A stretch of DNA of 21,317 bases, from contig KN886591.1 of the NCBI GenBank assembly GCA_000934455.1, positions 1-21,317 on the forward strand, given 5' to 3'. Position numbers and translations under genes: made by a program. Shown in pieces: positions 10,724 to 19,878 of the stretch (the stretch's first letter is position 1; the number at the start of each line of letters is the position of its first letter). Source of the DNA: Apostichopus parvimensis. Its lineage: Eukaryota; Echinodermata; Holothuroidea; Aspidochirotida; Stichopodidae. Below the pieces are notes generated by a model. The model searched no databases and was not told the origin of the DNA. It saw only the letters and a program-made list of their open reading frames with translations.

Positions 10724-12799
10724 TTAATACCATGGAGCTGCTCCCTGGTACAACTAGGGACTTGTGCAATTTTCATAATTTAGGGTAGCATATATGTCAG
10801 TGCTTAAAACCATTGCAGAAGCTCAAACAGCTGTTTCACCACACTGCAGGGAGCATGGCTGATATGCTGAGTGGAAACTCTTTCGGTCTAACAATACTGT
10901 AAACTACAGTATGAGCTATGGCGCATACTGCATACAGTATGAAGCATACTCAATGAAATAAACTGACCCCTCCAAATCAAAATGCAAGACAATTTCACAG
11001 GAAGGATTTTAAAATCAACTGTATTGAATATGTATAGTAAAGAGACTTGATCATTGAATTATATATAGTTCCATGTTGTGGTTGTCCAGGTCCTGTGGTA
11101 CGGAGCAATGTGTGTATTTATCTGTATGTGGAGACAAGTGAAGAGCACGTACAGTACTTAGTAAACAAACTAGCTCACATGAAATGGAAAGCCATCCCAT
11201 CTCATCCCTTCCCATGTTATTTCATGATTTTAAGTCATCAAAACATGGGGTAAAGCCAATACAGTCAAAACAGGTCAAAAGGTACATACATTCATGTGCT
11301 TGAACATAGTCTCATGTCAAAGTCATGTCCTGAGCTAACAAAATTGCATTCCTTTTGAACAACTTCTAAACTTTACTATCACCCCTGACCTGGATAATTT
11401 TTCACATCTCTGATCAAACATAAATTTTGCTGCTACAGTACATCTAGAAATTTCAAAACTCATTTCAACCTGACTCGGTTTCCGATACGATACCACCAAG
11501 CAAGATTTTAAGAAATTGATGAGAATATTAACTGATGGCAGAAAAAAATAAAATTCTTTACAATTACTGCGGTAACAGGCTCCCTACAGTGTTTGAATGT
11601 TAACACTCAATACCCCTGTAGAGGATTACTTGAAGTAACAGCAGTATGATAATCTAAAACAAATAAAGTCACTCATCCATACATGATACAGCAATGTGGC
11701 AGGTAAGGCTACAACATTAGAAACCAAAGAGCAACGACTCCCTTCCCCTCTAAACGTCTCCCATTCTCACCACCACATTAGAAAAATAAGTTCAGCCAAT
11801 TATGCCATTTTGGTATATAAACAGCAGAATATGCACAGAGAGGGGAAAGTTTTACTTGATCTTCATCAAACAAGGCTTTCAGAAACTTTGGCTATATTGA
11901 CGTTCAACCTGATTTCTCGTTTCTAGCTTAAATTTTTTTAAATTAACAATGCTTGTTTGATAATAACATGTGAAATAGTTCTGCTGGTGTCACTTTAATA
12001 AGTAAAGCTACTTGAAACATATTTGGTATCTTTTGAGAAATTCCAAATTGGGTCATTGTGGGGGGGGGGGGGGGGCGGTTGGTGGCCGTCCAAGAATGTT
12101 ACCAGTTGAAGGCTAGGTATATCGGAGTGGGTATGTATAGGAGGAGACAGGTGAATGCATAAAATTCAGTCTTAAACATTTCATCTTGACCACACACTCA
12201 GAAGTGTTCAACACACAAGGGTATAGTAAATTTGAAAAAAAAAATTGTTTTTTACTATGTTTGTTTCACAAAGTCTTCAAATGTATGGAAGTTGGTTGTT
12301 CAAACTAATGATCCATGTTGTGGGATTAAAGTGTATGAAAGGATCAAGCAGTTTATCAAATGCAATTCATTGAAGTCAAAAGTGCTGGGCACCATAGTGT
12401 TATCATACAGTAGTTTATCTGAAGAACGGAAGGCAGGCTGTCATAACCATATAGGAGAGGAGATCTAACATGACATGCCGGCCCCTCCAACTTTGTGGGA
12501 AAGTATGATTTGGAAGGCAACCCAAACGAACATGTTACCAAATTTGAAGTTTAAAAGACTTAAGCAAGCACAGTGCTCTGTAAATACATTAATTCCAACT
12601 GAAATTGGCCAATTGATGCTCCAGATGCTTTGGAAATACTTTTCTATAATTTATTTGTCCGCTTTAAACCTAAAGTTTCTGGCAAATTTTGAACTTTTGT
12701 AAATCCACCTGGATGCTCATGTTAGATAGAGAATGAGGGTATCTCTGATGAGGAAATCTGGACACATTGTAAACCCTTTGCTTATGACTATAGATCAGG
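10724..12799. other. non-coding stretch with a G homopolymer
   Basis: No gene I can support. It contains a run of 16 G at 12060-12075 and several AT-rich single-copy segments. A sequence CAATGTGGCAG followed by GTAAGG at about 11691-11706 looks like a splice donor, but no open frame or acceptor of matching quality lies to its left. Confidence 0.5.
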
Positions 12800-13012
12800 G
12801 TTCAGACACCTTTGAAGAAAATTCACCCAGGAAAGAACCTGGGCACGAAAATCAAACTACCGAACGACTGATGCGCTCTCAACCCCAGTCCCCTTGTATC
12901 GGGACTGTGACTGTGTGATCAAAGTCGGGTATGTGTCACCATTCCCCTCGAAGGGGAACAGATACTACACATGATCTTAGCCAAAAGGCTGAGAAGCGAT
13001 TTGTTCAGATAC
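12800..13012 (-). mobile_element. retroposon with a U2 snRNA-derived head
   Basis: Read on the minus strand from 13000 to 12956, 45 bases match the 5' end of animal U2 snRNA with only two differences (positions 11 and 30). The branch-site-pairing GTAGTA is included. The match then stops. Instead of U2 stem IIa and the Sm site there is an unrelated body: a TTCCCC/GGGGAA hairpin with a TTCGA loop, a stretch reading GTTGAGAGCGCATCAGTC, then CCCAGGTTCTTTCCTGGG. So it is not a functional U2 gene. Imperfect 10-bp flanking repeats, GTTCAGACAC (12800-12809) and GTTCAGATAC (13003-13012), support retroposition of a 193-bp unit. SINEs with snRNA heads are known (SINEU in crocodilians); whether this family is described is unknown to me. 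Confidence 0.75.
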
Positions 13013-14636
13013 TGTAGCATACACATGTGATTACCAATGACCTCCCATGAAAACAAAGCCTGATTGTCCAGATACACTTTCCTGTTTAAATCCTGTACAT
13101 ACCTCAAAATGGTAACAAATAATCTACACAACTACAACTTAAAGAAGAAACCTTGTTATCTCAAATCTCTTTGGATAATAAGGATGTGACTCATCAAAAG
13201 GGACTTTTGGGGAAGTTGACCATCAATGGGTTCCTTATCAAAGACAGCCTTAAAAGCCAAGGGCAATAATCACTTAATATGAGACCTTGAAGGATTCATA
13301 GCTTAGCAGAGAGGCAAAGCAATCAATTATGTACTTTCCTGTTAATGTCATCCATCCCCCCCCCCCTCCCCCTTCAATTAAATCGTGAATTTTTGCCAAA
13401 GAGGATGTTGGCAGACAACAAACAGGAGGTTGCTACAACATAATACTTATATGTACTATTCATCAGCTCACTGCATCATGCTGTGTGTATGCAGTATTGC
13501 AATATAAATATAATACATACATATATATACATGTATGTACAGTCATGTAATAGGACCAAAATCACTACATACATAATACATTCATCAAAAGTTGGAATAA
13601 TTTTGTCAGGTTCTCATACTTTTTTCTCTGTCGACCTCAAATGACCTTGACTGTAACAGAAACTGATCCAGGGTTCTTGTACTCACTATTAAAGACAGAT
13701 CCACATACTGTACCAAAGTATGAAGTGAAACCACTATGTACTTTTTGTAAATCAGGGAGTTTACAAACCAAGGTGTCACTATATGTATACATACTGTACA
13801 CACACACACACAGCAGAACATACTGTACATTAAAGTTTAACAACAAGGATACCACAGTGAATACTATATAAATATTAATTTGGTTTCATTCTTTTTAATT
13901 AACTGAACCAAAATGGTGAGCACACTCCACCATATTGTGCTACCATTTTGGCTGCTTCAAAACTGTACTGATACGAATGGAGACAATAAAAGCTCTGATT
14001 TTTTATTTTTTTTCTCTAATTGATGGTACTGTATGTTAGTTTGCATTTCATACACAATTTTTTTTAAGCTGTCCTTGAAGTGTATCATAGGGTTCAATAG
14101 CTGGTAGACATGTGTGCATTTCATGACTACTCAAGCATTTACTCACAACCCCCGGTTGTGTGTGTTACAATACCAAGTGCCAAAGAGTGTGTGGGTGGGT
14201 GGGTGGGATCCATTGATGCTGTTCAACCACTTTAAGCCAAAAAATTGAACAAAGACTTGCCGTGGAGCTCTTGTTTGATACAATTGCTAATTTTTGGTTT
14301 CCAGAAAATTACGGATTGCAAAGTTGACAATGACTATATAAGGAGGATCGCAAAAGTTGGTAAATCCTATTACGATTAGGGTCTGGCACAGTTTGTAAAT
14401 GTTAGAGAGAACACTCAACAGGTAGAATAAAATTATCAATGGAACATTAAAATTGTACTTTTGTACTATTAAATTAGTAAATGATGATAATTTAATGTAG
14501 TTAACATGACCTTAAATGTTAAAATATGTTGTGTTTGATACAGAAATTGTTAACCCCCTTTACAATACACAATAGTCCATGTACCTGTTCAGCTTTGGTT
14601 AGTACCATTATTTGATAGGGGTCATGTAAGTTGGCT
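13013..14636. other. non-coding stretch with simple repeats and a hairpin
   Basis: No confident gene. It holds a C-rich run at 13356-13372, TATA/CATG-type simple sequence at 13516-13542, (CA)n at 13799-13811 and GTGGGTGG repeats at 14191-14207. A stem-loop lies at 13908-13951. Overlapping open frames on both strands at 13606-13871 are mostly random; one minus-strand frame ends in a PKD-like phrase discussed in the findings. Confidence 0.5.
13908..13951. repeat. 44-nt stem-loop
   Basis: CCAAAATGGTGAGCAC (13908-13923) pairs with GTGCTACCATTTTGG (13937-13951). This gives a 15-bp stem with a single bulged G and a 13-nt loop. It is not next to a transposon boundary that I can see. It could be a small palindromic repeat, a structured RNA segment or a paired YY1/CCAT-type site; the sequence does not decide. 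Confidence 0.55.
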
Positions 14637-14826
14637 TTAAAGAGGTTATGAAATGAAAAATTTTCATGTCTTAGAATGGTTTATCTACATTACCACAACA
14701 CCATCCATGCACAACTTTCCGTAAATACGGCTTCAAACGCCAGAAATTCGCTGTCAAAGTATTCCCCAGAGACCTCTCTAGCTGCCACTCGTAAAAAAAA
14801 AGCAAAGCTGCCCACCGCAGTTCATC

Positions 14827-14834
14827 TGACGTCA
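14827..14834. promoter_or_regulatory. perfect CRE (TGACGTCA), left gene of transposon
   Basis: An exact palindromic cAMP-response element lies 100 bp upstream of the plus-strand ATG at 14934. I found only one other perfect copy in the window (15898-15905), upstream of the opposite gene of the same transposon. That pairing makes a promoter role plausible; CREB/ATF-type proteins bind this sequence in animals. Confidence 0.4.
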
Positions 14835-14933
14835 AAGGAACCATTTCAGCCAAAGCCGACTCCCCGCTGTTTACCGATACGGCGTTACACAGTTTACTAC
14901 ATGTAACCACAACACTCTTCTCATCAATTGAAA

Positions 14934-15192
14934 ATGTCTTCTCCCGAATCTTCCAATTCTGAGGAAATCTCTCAGGACATTCGTAAGCTTTGACGAAAAT
15001 TATTTTCTTGAGGAAGAAGAGGAGGAAATAGTTTTCGAGGGTGATGAAGATAATATCGGTGTTTTTCCCTATCAATTGAGCCCCTTGCAAAGAATTGTAA
15101 AACGATCCCGGTGGCCGAGACGCGTCGCTGCCGATCGAAGTCCCCTGAACCGAAACTGGTCGGTTGAGCATAAACAAAACCACCGTTATTAA
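14934..15192 (+). pseudogene. decayed acidic P2X7-like (PYQFEP-motif) protein, N-terminal part
   Basis: An ATG at 14934 opens a Ser/Glu-rich leader (MSSPESSNSEEISQD) that stops at 14991. The next frame continues at once with SFDENYFLEEEEEIVFEGD (14986 onward) and then NIGVFPYQ, reaching TTG AGC CCC at 15076. One missing T there turns the expected F-E-P into L-S-P, after which an unrelated frame runs to a TAA at 15190-15192. An acidic stretch followed by PYQFEP is what I recall from small invertebrate proteins annotated as P2X7-like, related to the cysteine-rich C-terminal region of the P2X7 receptor; that link is from memory. The cysteine cluster is absent here. The 204-codon minus-strand frame at 14671-15285 is its antisense. 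A TGACGTCA site lies 100 bp upstream. Confidence 0.55.
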
Positions 15193-15647
15193 GACCATCA
15201 TATGATTTAAATTATCTCGAATGTCGATGATCCTGCTACTTAACTTCGTAGCGAAGCTTCTAGAATTTTGTGTCTTACAGTGCAAGGAAAATGTGACATT
15301 CTGTACATTGCAACCCTATAGTACTAGTAGTGGTAACATGGGGTCTAGACCTAACTAATAGACGTTGTATAACAGGCTAGCCCGTGTAATTGTATCATCC
15401 AACTGTTACGTAAAATCACAACACAACGCCAGTTTTACCACAAAAGAAAACTTGCAGATCTAGTATTGATTGTTCTAAAACCAACTGGCTTTCAAATTTG
15501 TGCGAAATATTAGGTAACCATAAAAAAAATCGTCATTTGCTGTATCAAGGAGGCCTAGGCTATGGTCATAACAAGTAATTTGGCAACAGTATAGGCCTAC
15601 AGGCACTCGTAACGTTGTGTGTGTGTAGTGTTTTGAGCGAGTCGTGT

Positions 15648-15746
15648 TCAAATTCTTCGATTTCTGTCATCTTTTGGAAAAGCTTGCAGTAGAAATCCGT
15701 CTTTACCTGTGGTGGAGCAACCTGATATCACATATCGGCTCGGCAT
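15648..15746 (-). pseudogene. THAP-domain transposase, decayed N-terminus
   Basis: On the minus strand an ATG at 15746-15744 begins MPSRYVISGCSTTGKDG, leading into LLQAFPKDDRNRRI and a TGA stop at 15650-15648. This is the start of a THAP zinc finger, which in intact proteins runs MP-x2-C-x4-C, then H/K-x-FP-x-D and a Trp ten residues after the Phe. Here the first zinc-binding Cys (residue 5) is Tyr, and the position of the invariant Trp (residue 33) is TGA, one base from TGG. Cys10, the FPKD box and the Arg cluster are kept. THAP domains bind DNA and form the N-terminus of P-element and Kolobok transposases. Nothing further downstream is recognisable, so the catalytic part has been lost or scrambled. 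Confidence 0.7.
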
Positions 15747-15897
15747 TTTTAACATTTACGAGATAAATTTATGTAAAAACAAACTCCAAACACCAAATCT
15801 CAATTACTACGGAGCACTGCAACAGTGTAATGGTGTGTGTTCTCAGACGTTTAAGAATGTAAACATAGCGTCTCGGAAGTGAGCTGAGTTCCTCGAC

Positions 15898-15905
15898 TGA
15901 CGTCA
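15898..15905. promoter_or_regulatory. perfect CRE (TGACGTCA), right gene of transposon
   Basis: The second exact TGACGTCA in the window lies 152 bp upstream of the minus-strand THAP start codon. Eleven bases to its right is CCGTAAATAC (15916-15925), a 10-mer that also occurs in the left arm of the same element (14719-14728). The arms thus share two short motifs beyond the terminal inverted repeat. Confidence 0.4.
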
Positions 15906-16082
15906 CGCCGCGTTACCGTAAATACAACAATTTTAAAAAAGTTTTTATTACCCTCGAATTTTTGATCGTTTATTCCTCGAGGATGCAAGCTTCGTTTGAC
16001 ACAAATTGGGTATCATTGGAAAGCTACGAGTGTACAAAATACGATGATAAAGAATTTTTTTTTCATTTTATAACCTCTTTAA

Positions 16083-16552
16083 ATAAAAACAAAAATGAAA
16101 ATATATTGATCTTTAAACGAAAATAACTGCTTTGCTCGGCAGAAGACGTTTAAGGAACACACATTTTTTTTACGTATTCTGAAATGAACTTTTCATTTGA
16201 CTGCCACAAAACTGTATATTACATGCCAACCTAATGCATTACGAGTAGAGCCTGTGACCACTGCTGATATTAAAAGATAATCCAGTACTACTATAGTTAG
16301 AGATGAATAAATTTATGTCTGGGCAACAATACTGTAGTGTCTTTGGGACAGTCCGAAGAACAACCAATTAGTTGACCTTCGAGTAGTTACAGTATATTGT
16401 ATACGCCATGTGCATATCATTGTATCACCTGTTTCATACAGTATATCCGAACAAACCAAATATATATATGCTGTTCATTCAGAACTAATTCAGACCGACC
16501 GTTAAAGTAAGTCCAAGGGAAAGTTATAGTTCACCTATAACATGTCAACCCA
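16083..16552. other. non-coding stretch
   Basis: AT-rich sequence right of the transposon, with several TACAGTATAT-type words. No gene, RNA or repeat boundary is visible. Confidence 0.5.
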
Positions 16553-16765
16553 ACAGAGGTGGTTAATGGTTAAATGGTAAACGTTTCTTTTTGCGCGAGT
16601 CTTCACACCCTTTAATGGTTAAATTTTACCATCTGATTGGACTTTGTTATGTATATATCCAAGAAGTGGCTAATGATGTAAATTCATTGTGCTACATTTT
16701 ACCATCTGATTGGGTTTGTTACTTATGCCAGAGGTGGTTAATGTTGTAAATTCATTGTGTTAAAA
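16553..16765. repeat. local tandem duplication, about 65-70 bp unit, interrupted by a MITE end
   Basis: Units begin CAGAGGTGGTTAATG (16553), AGAAGTGGCTAATG (16662) and CAGAGGTGGTTAATG (16729). Each is followed by a GTAAATTCATTGTG-type block, and the first two then share TTTTACCATCTGATTGG (16624-16640 and 16698-16714). The third unit is cut short. The first unit is lengthened by an insertion carrying 32 bp of the window's MITE terminus, flanked by a 13-bp direct repeat TTAATGGTTAAAT (16563-16575 and 16612-16624). Confidence 0.75.
16580..16611 (+). mobile_element. solo MITE terminus (remnant of the 363-bp family)
   Basis: The 32 bases from ACGTTTC to CACACCCT match the right end of MITE copy 1 (6390-6421) except for one base in the GCGCGAG core. 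They are followed by TTAA at 16612-16615, exactly as in the full copies. No other part of the element is present. This is a remnant after internal deletion or excision. Confidence 0.75.
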
Positions 16766-19084
16766 AGTCATTAAAAACTGTTAGTCCAGGGCAACCTCTG
16801 AAGCTAGTAGGGTTTTTTTTTTGAGGGATAGGCCGATAGGATATATTTTCATTTATTTCTGAGAAAACATTCACATAATCAATCTTTGTGCTTTTTTTTT
16901 AAACAAACAAAACAGGAGAATGATACCAACATTCTACACAAATTGGCTAATAATACTAATACTTAAATACAAAATTGAATTATCCTCTGGATTTGTCCTT
17001 ATATTAATCAAAACTAATCCTGAGACATGGAGAAGAAATTTTCCAAGCCCCTCCGCTTGTCCCCATCTTCCCAGCAGCCTCTGCTGCTTTCTACATGAAA
17101 CAAGTATCCTAATTATCTTCACGAATCCACAGTGATCAATACAAATTTGTTGTTTTGATTATTTTTTTTAAAGATCATTTTTTAAGATCAGAAAACATAA
17201 CAAGAAGAAGGTGAGAAGTTTTTTTTTCTACCTCAAATAGAGCAATGAGTTATCTTTGTAGTTGCTTCCTTTGTAATGTATGAAAACGGTGTACACAACA
17301 TGTATTATAACCGTGTTACAGTATGTAATATTGTGAATCTCTGCTTCTAACTTGTTAAATACAAAATGTGGCAACAAAGTGTGCCGTTTACGGTAGGACT
17401 GGTTGCATATACCAACTGTTAATTTACTATTAAGTCTTTATATACCTCACAATTATCCAATCAGATTAAAATTGTTACTTGAAAATGTTAGTAAGTTGTA
17501 AAGCACTCACTATACTTCACAGCAATTATTATTCAACACAGATTTGTGTTTTTCAACCTCAACAAATTCAACAAGCAAGGTGTCGTCTTTAATGAGTGTA
17601 ACGCTTAAGAAAATGCCCACAAGGAGGTGTGAACAAGGCTTTCATACTAAACCTCCAGAACAGCAGGATACACATGTCAGGAGCACTCCCTTTAATGTAG
17701 ATCACACGTCCATAAACTGTTTAGTGAAAACCTGTATAGAGTACTATATGGTACCGTATTTAACAGATCAAGATACACTTTATCCTGGTTAGAATCACTG
17801 TGTGTGAAGCTTGTTTGCTACTCAGAAATTCTCTGTTCAGCTTCTGACTGACTGAACTGAAACGGATAATTTATCAAGTCCCCTGGCGTGGAACATTTGA
17901 ATGTATTTCAACAATAGGACACATTTCAATTATAGTTTTCTTGAAAATTGTTTAATGAATCGGTACTTTCTGTACTTATATACATGTTATTAATAGTCCA
18001 CAAAAGAACACTGTGGATGTTACCAATATTCAATCTTTGATTAATTACCAAAATCCAAAAGAGTACTTTTATTGCAAAAAATGACTGCTAATTTGCGAAA
18101 ACTTAATTGAGGTTTGCCGCAAAATTGTTGGGAAGGGACATCGTCCCGCTGCTCTGCAGCCCTTAATTAATACTTTTAGCCTACAATGCTCTTCAGTTAC
18201 TCCAACAACTGATGCTGATTATTCATTCCTTTTGGTCTCTAACTTTTAAGTGCATGTTAACTTAAATTGAAGCAACACTTTCACCACGTTAGTGGTAGGC
18301 CTTACTTATAGGCCTATTGACGTAACTACAGTAATGAATAAAGTTACTTTGTGACAAATGTTTGGAGCCTACTGTGGACCTATTGTGAAGTGGGTAATTA
18401 AGCCCAGTAGTACGTACAATGGAATGGAAACTTCTCAATGCTAAGTGAACAATTGTTCTTTTGAGGGTGAAAGGTCACAATGATATCTTTTGATTTTGCT
18501 CTGTGGTTTAAGTGTTATTGATCAGCTACATTATTTCAATGTTACTTTGATCAGATTAATGAACTAGATTTCTACTTGTAAAGGTGTTAAGTCAAAACAG
18601 AAAATGCTGTGTATAAAAACATAAGATGGGCTGTGCAGTATGGGCCACATAGTGTTTCACGCAATGAACCATATGATTATGTGCGTATATTCAATAACAC
18701 TAGGCCTAACCTTTAACAATCGTTGAAGCTGACTTATATAGTCTGTTTATATAACTTGTTGGAAGTATACATTTCTAAATGCTCGTTGGAAATATGCGAT
18801 ATGGATATGGGCCTATTTGAATGAAAAATGAGCACTAAATTGCTGAAATTAAGAGGTCTTCGGCTCTCTTCACCCTTTAGTTTTCACCCCTACCAGGGGT
18901 TTTCCCCTTGGAACCCCATTTGAGGGTAAGATCGCTGGCACGAACACTGACAAGTGACAGTGTAAAAGTCAATACGTGAAGTTAGTGGACCCACGAAGTT
19001 ACCTCACAAAACCATCGTAATACAGGGTAGTATAACTCATTTAATGCCCAAATACACAACAACTTTATTATTATATGTCTTATC
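16766..19084. other. long stretch with no recognised gene
   Basis: About 2.3 kb of mostly single-copy AT-rich sequence with several T/A runs (16811-16820, 16892-16899, 17161-17170). Short open frames, such as an 82-codon one at 17544-17792, have no recognisable motif. A small GC-rich hairpin ACCCCT/AGGGGT lies at about 18886-18900. TAGGCCTA occurs at about 18310 and 18703. Confidence 0.5.
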
Positions 19085-19163
19085 AGAGGGCCTCGTGGAA
19101 GATTAGCTATTGCTAAACGAGCTACCCTCTTAAAATAAAGTTTAAATAAAAAATTAAAAAAAA
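19085..19163 (+). mobile_element. 3' tail of a LINE-type retroelement
   Basis: A terminal stem, AGAGGG (19085-19090) pairing with CCCTCT (19125-19130), encloses an inner TTAGC/GCTAA hairpin (GATTAGCTATTGCTAAACGA). It is followed by AATAAAG (19134-19140) and an A-rich tail to 19163. This hairpin plus TAAAATAAAGTTTAAATAAA ending is typical, as I recall, of 3' ends of non-LTR retrotransposons in marine invertebrates. The copy is severely 5'-truncated and no reverse transcriptase remains. The minus-strand frame across it (18982-19173) is an artefact. Confidence 0.6.
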
Positions 19164-19377
19164 TCATGATCAAAATTACTGAACCCTGCTGACTTTTTAC
19201 AAATAATAATTAAACTGTCTTCGCAGTGCCCGTCTTCTTCAACAACCCTTAGGATACCCCTACTTTGAAACACATCCAAATGTACTTAGGCCAGAGTATA
19301 ACGTTACGTTGCCATTGGTTAGTGAGATATATACTGAGTAAGGCTATGTCTATCAAAAAAGTTGAAATTCTCCTTAC

Positions 19378-19592
19378 CTGTAACTAAATAAATGATATAT
19401 AATCCCGGAACTCCATTGAGAGTTGGACTTGAATACAGTGTCTACGGCAAGATTGTTATACACTGGACTAGCACGACCAATTTCTTCTACCTTTCTGTTG
19501 TTATCTTGTTCGGAATCAGTACTAGGCCTACTACTACCAGTATGTACTGGTAAGGTGTTCTCTGGTGTTGTACGAGCACGCACGAACGGGAG
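19378..19592 (-). CDS. candidate internal coding exon, unknown protein
   Basis: On the minus strand a segment starts after TTTGTTCTCAG (an acceptor-like AG at 19594-19593) and ends in TTACAG followed by GTAAGGAG, a near-ideal donor. The exon would be 215 bp and open throughout. The frame meets its stop only in the donor's own TAA, as expected for a genuine phase-2 exon. The roughly 71-residue peptide is polar, with TTPENTLPVHTGSSRPSTDS, an acidic/basic patch, then RASPVYNNLAVDTVF. Its SPVYNNL could be a YxN (Grb2-SH2) or YxxL signalling/sorting motif, suggesting a cytoplasmic tail. CpG is higher than in neighbouring DNA. I cannot name the protein or find adjacent exons. Chance remains a real alternative. 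Confidence 0.33.
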
Positions 19593-19878
19593 CTGAGAAC
19601 AAATGCCGATATTGTTATGTGTAGCCTGCGGATCTGGCTAGCATCGAATTTTAAATGGGTAGTTATTGTATACGCCGATATGCTCGCTAGCAGACGGCTC
19701 ACCGAATATATCGATGGAGCTGTTCAAAAACAGCTAAGTAGAGTGTGTCACTGGTTCACATCTCTTTCTTCTTTCTTCCAAGATTTTAACTCCCAGGCAA
19801 GATAGCGAGTCGGCACCGAGAGGCAACAATTTTGTTCACAGCGGGTTTTATTAAAAAGCTCTCATTCGCTCAGTTTTT
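19593..19878. other. CpG-richer non-coding stretch
   Basis: No gene is recognised. The segment has more CpG than its surroundings (GCCGATATG, GCGGATCTGG, GCTCGCTAGCAGACGG, ATATCGATGG). This may mark an upstream intron or a regulatory region for the minus-strand exon candidate. Open frames on both strands lack protein character. Confidence 0.4.

Larger units (their letters stand above)
14637..16082. mobile_element. Kolobok-like DNA transposon, 1.44 kb, decayed
   Basis: The body is 14641-16078 (1438 bp) with TTAA on both sides (14637-14640 and 16079-16082). The ends are inverted repeats: left AGAGGTTATGAAATGAAAAA; right, read inward, AGAGGTTATAAAATGAAAAA (19 of 20 equal). Inside are two broken genes facing each other: a plus-strand acidic, P2X7-like leader from 14934 and a minus-strand THAP domain start from 15746. 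A TTAA target, 5'-purine/3'-pyrimidine ends and a THAP-containing protein are the established hallmarks of Kolobok. The element is far shorter than an autonomous one and both frames contain stops, so it can no longer encode its own transposase. It shares the target preference, but not the end sequence, of the 363-bp MITE in this window. Confidence 0.8.

Noticed and set aside
12956-13000. Functional U2 snRNA gene
   Set aside because: Only the first 45 bases match. Stem IIa, the Sm site and the 3' stems are missing, and near-identical flanking repeats point to a retroposed copy.
14671-15285. 204-codon minus-strand open frame, the longest in the window, with a signal-peptide-like segment
   Set aside because: It is antisense to the plus-strand acidic P2X7-like leader, whose glutamate-rich run reads as phenylalanine/leucine-rich in reverse. 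It runs on almost into the terminal inverted repeat and has no recognisable domain.
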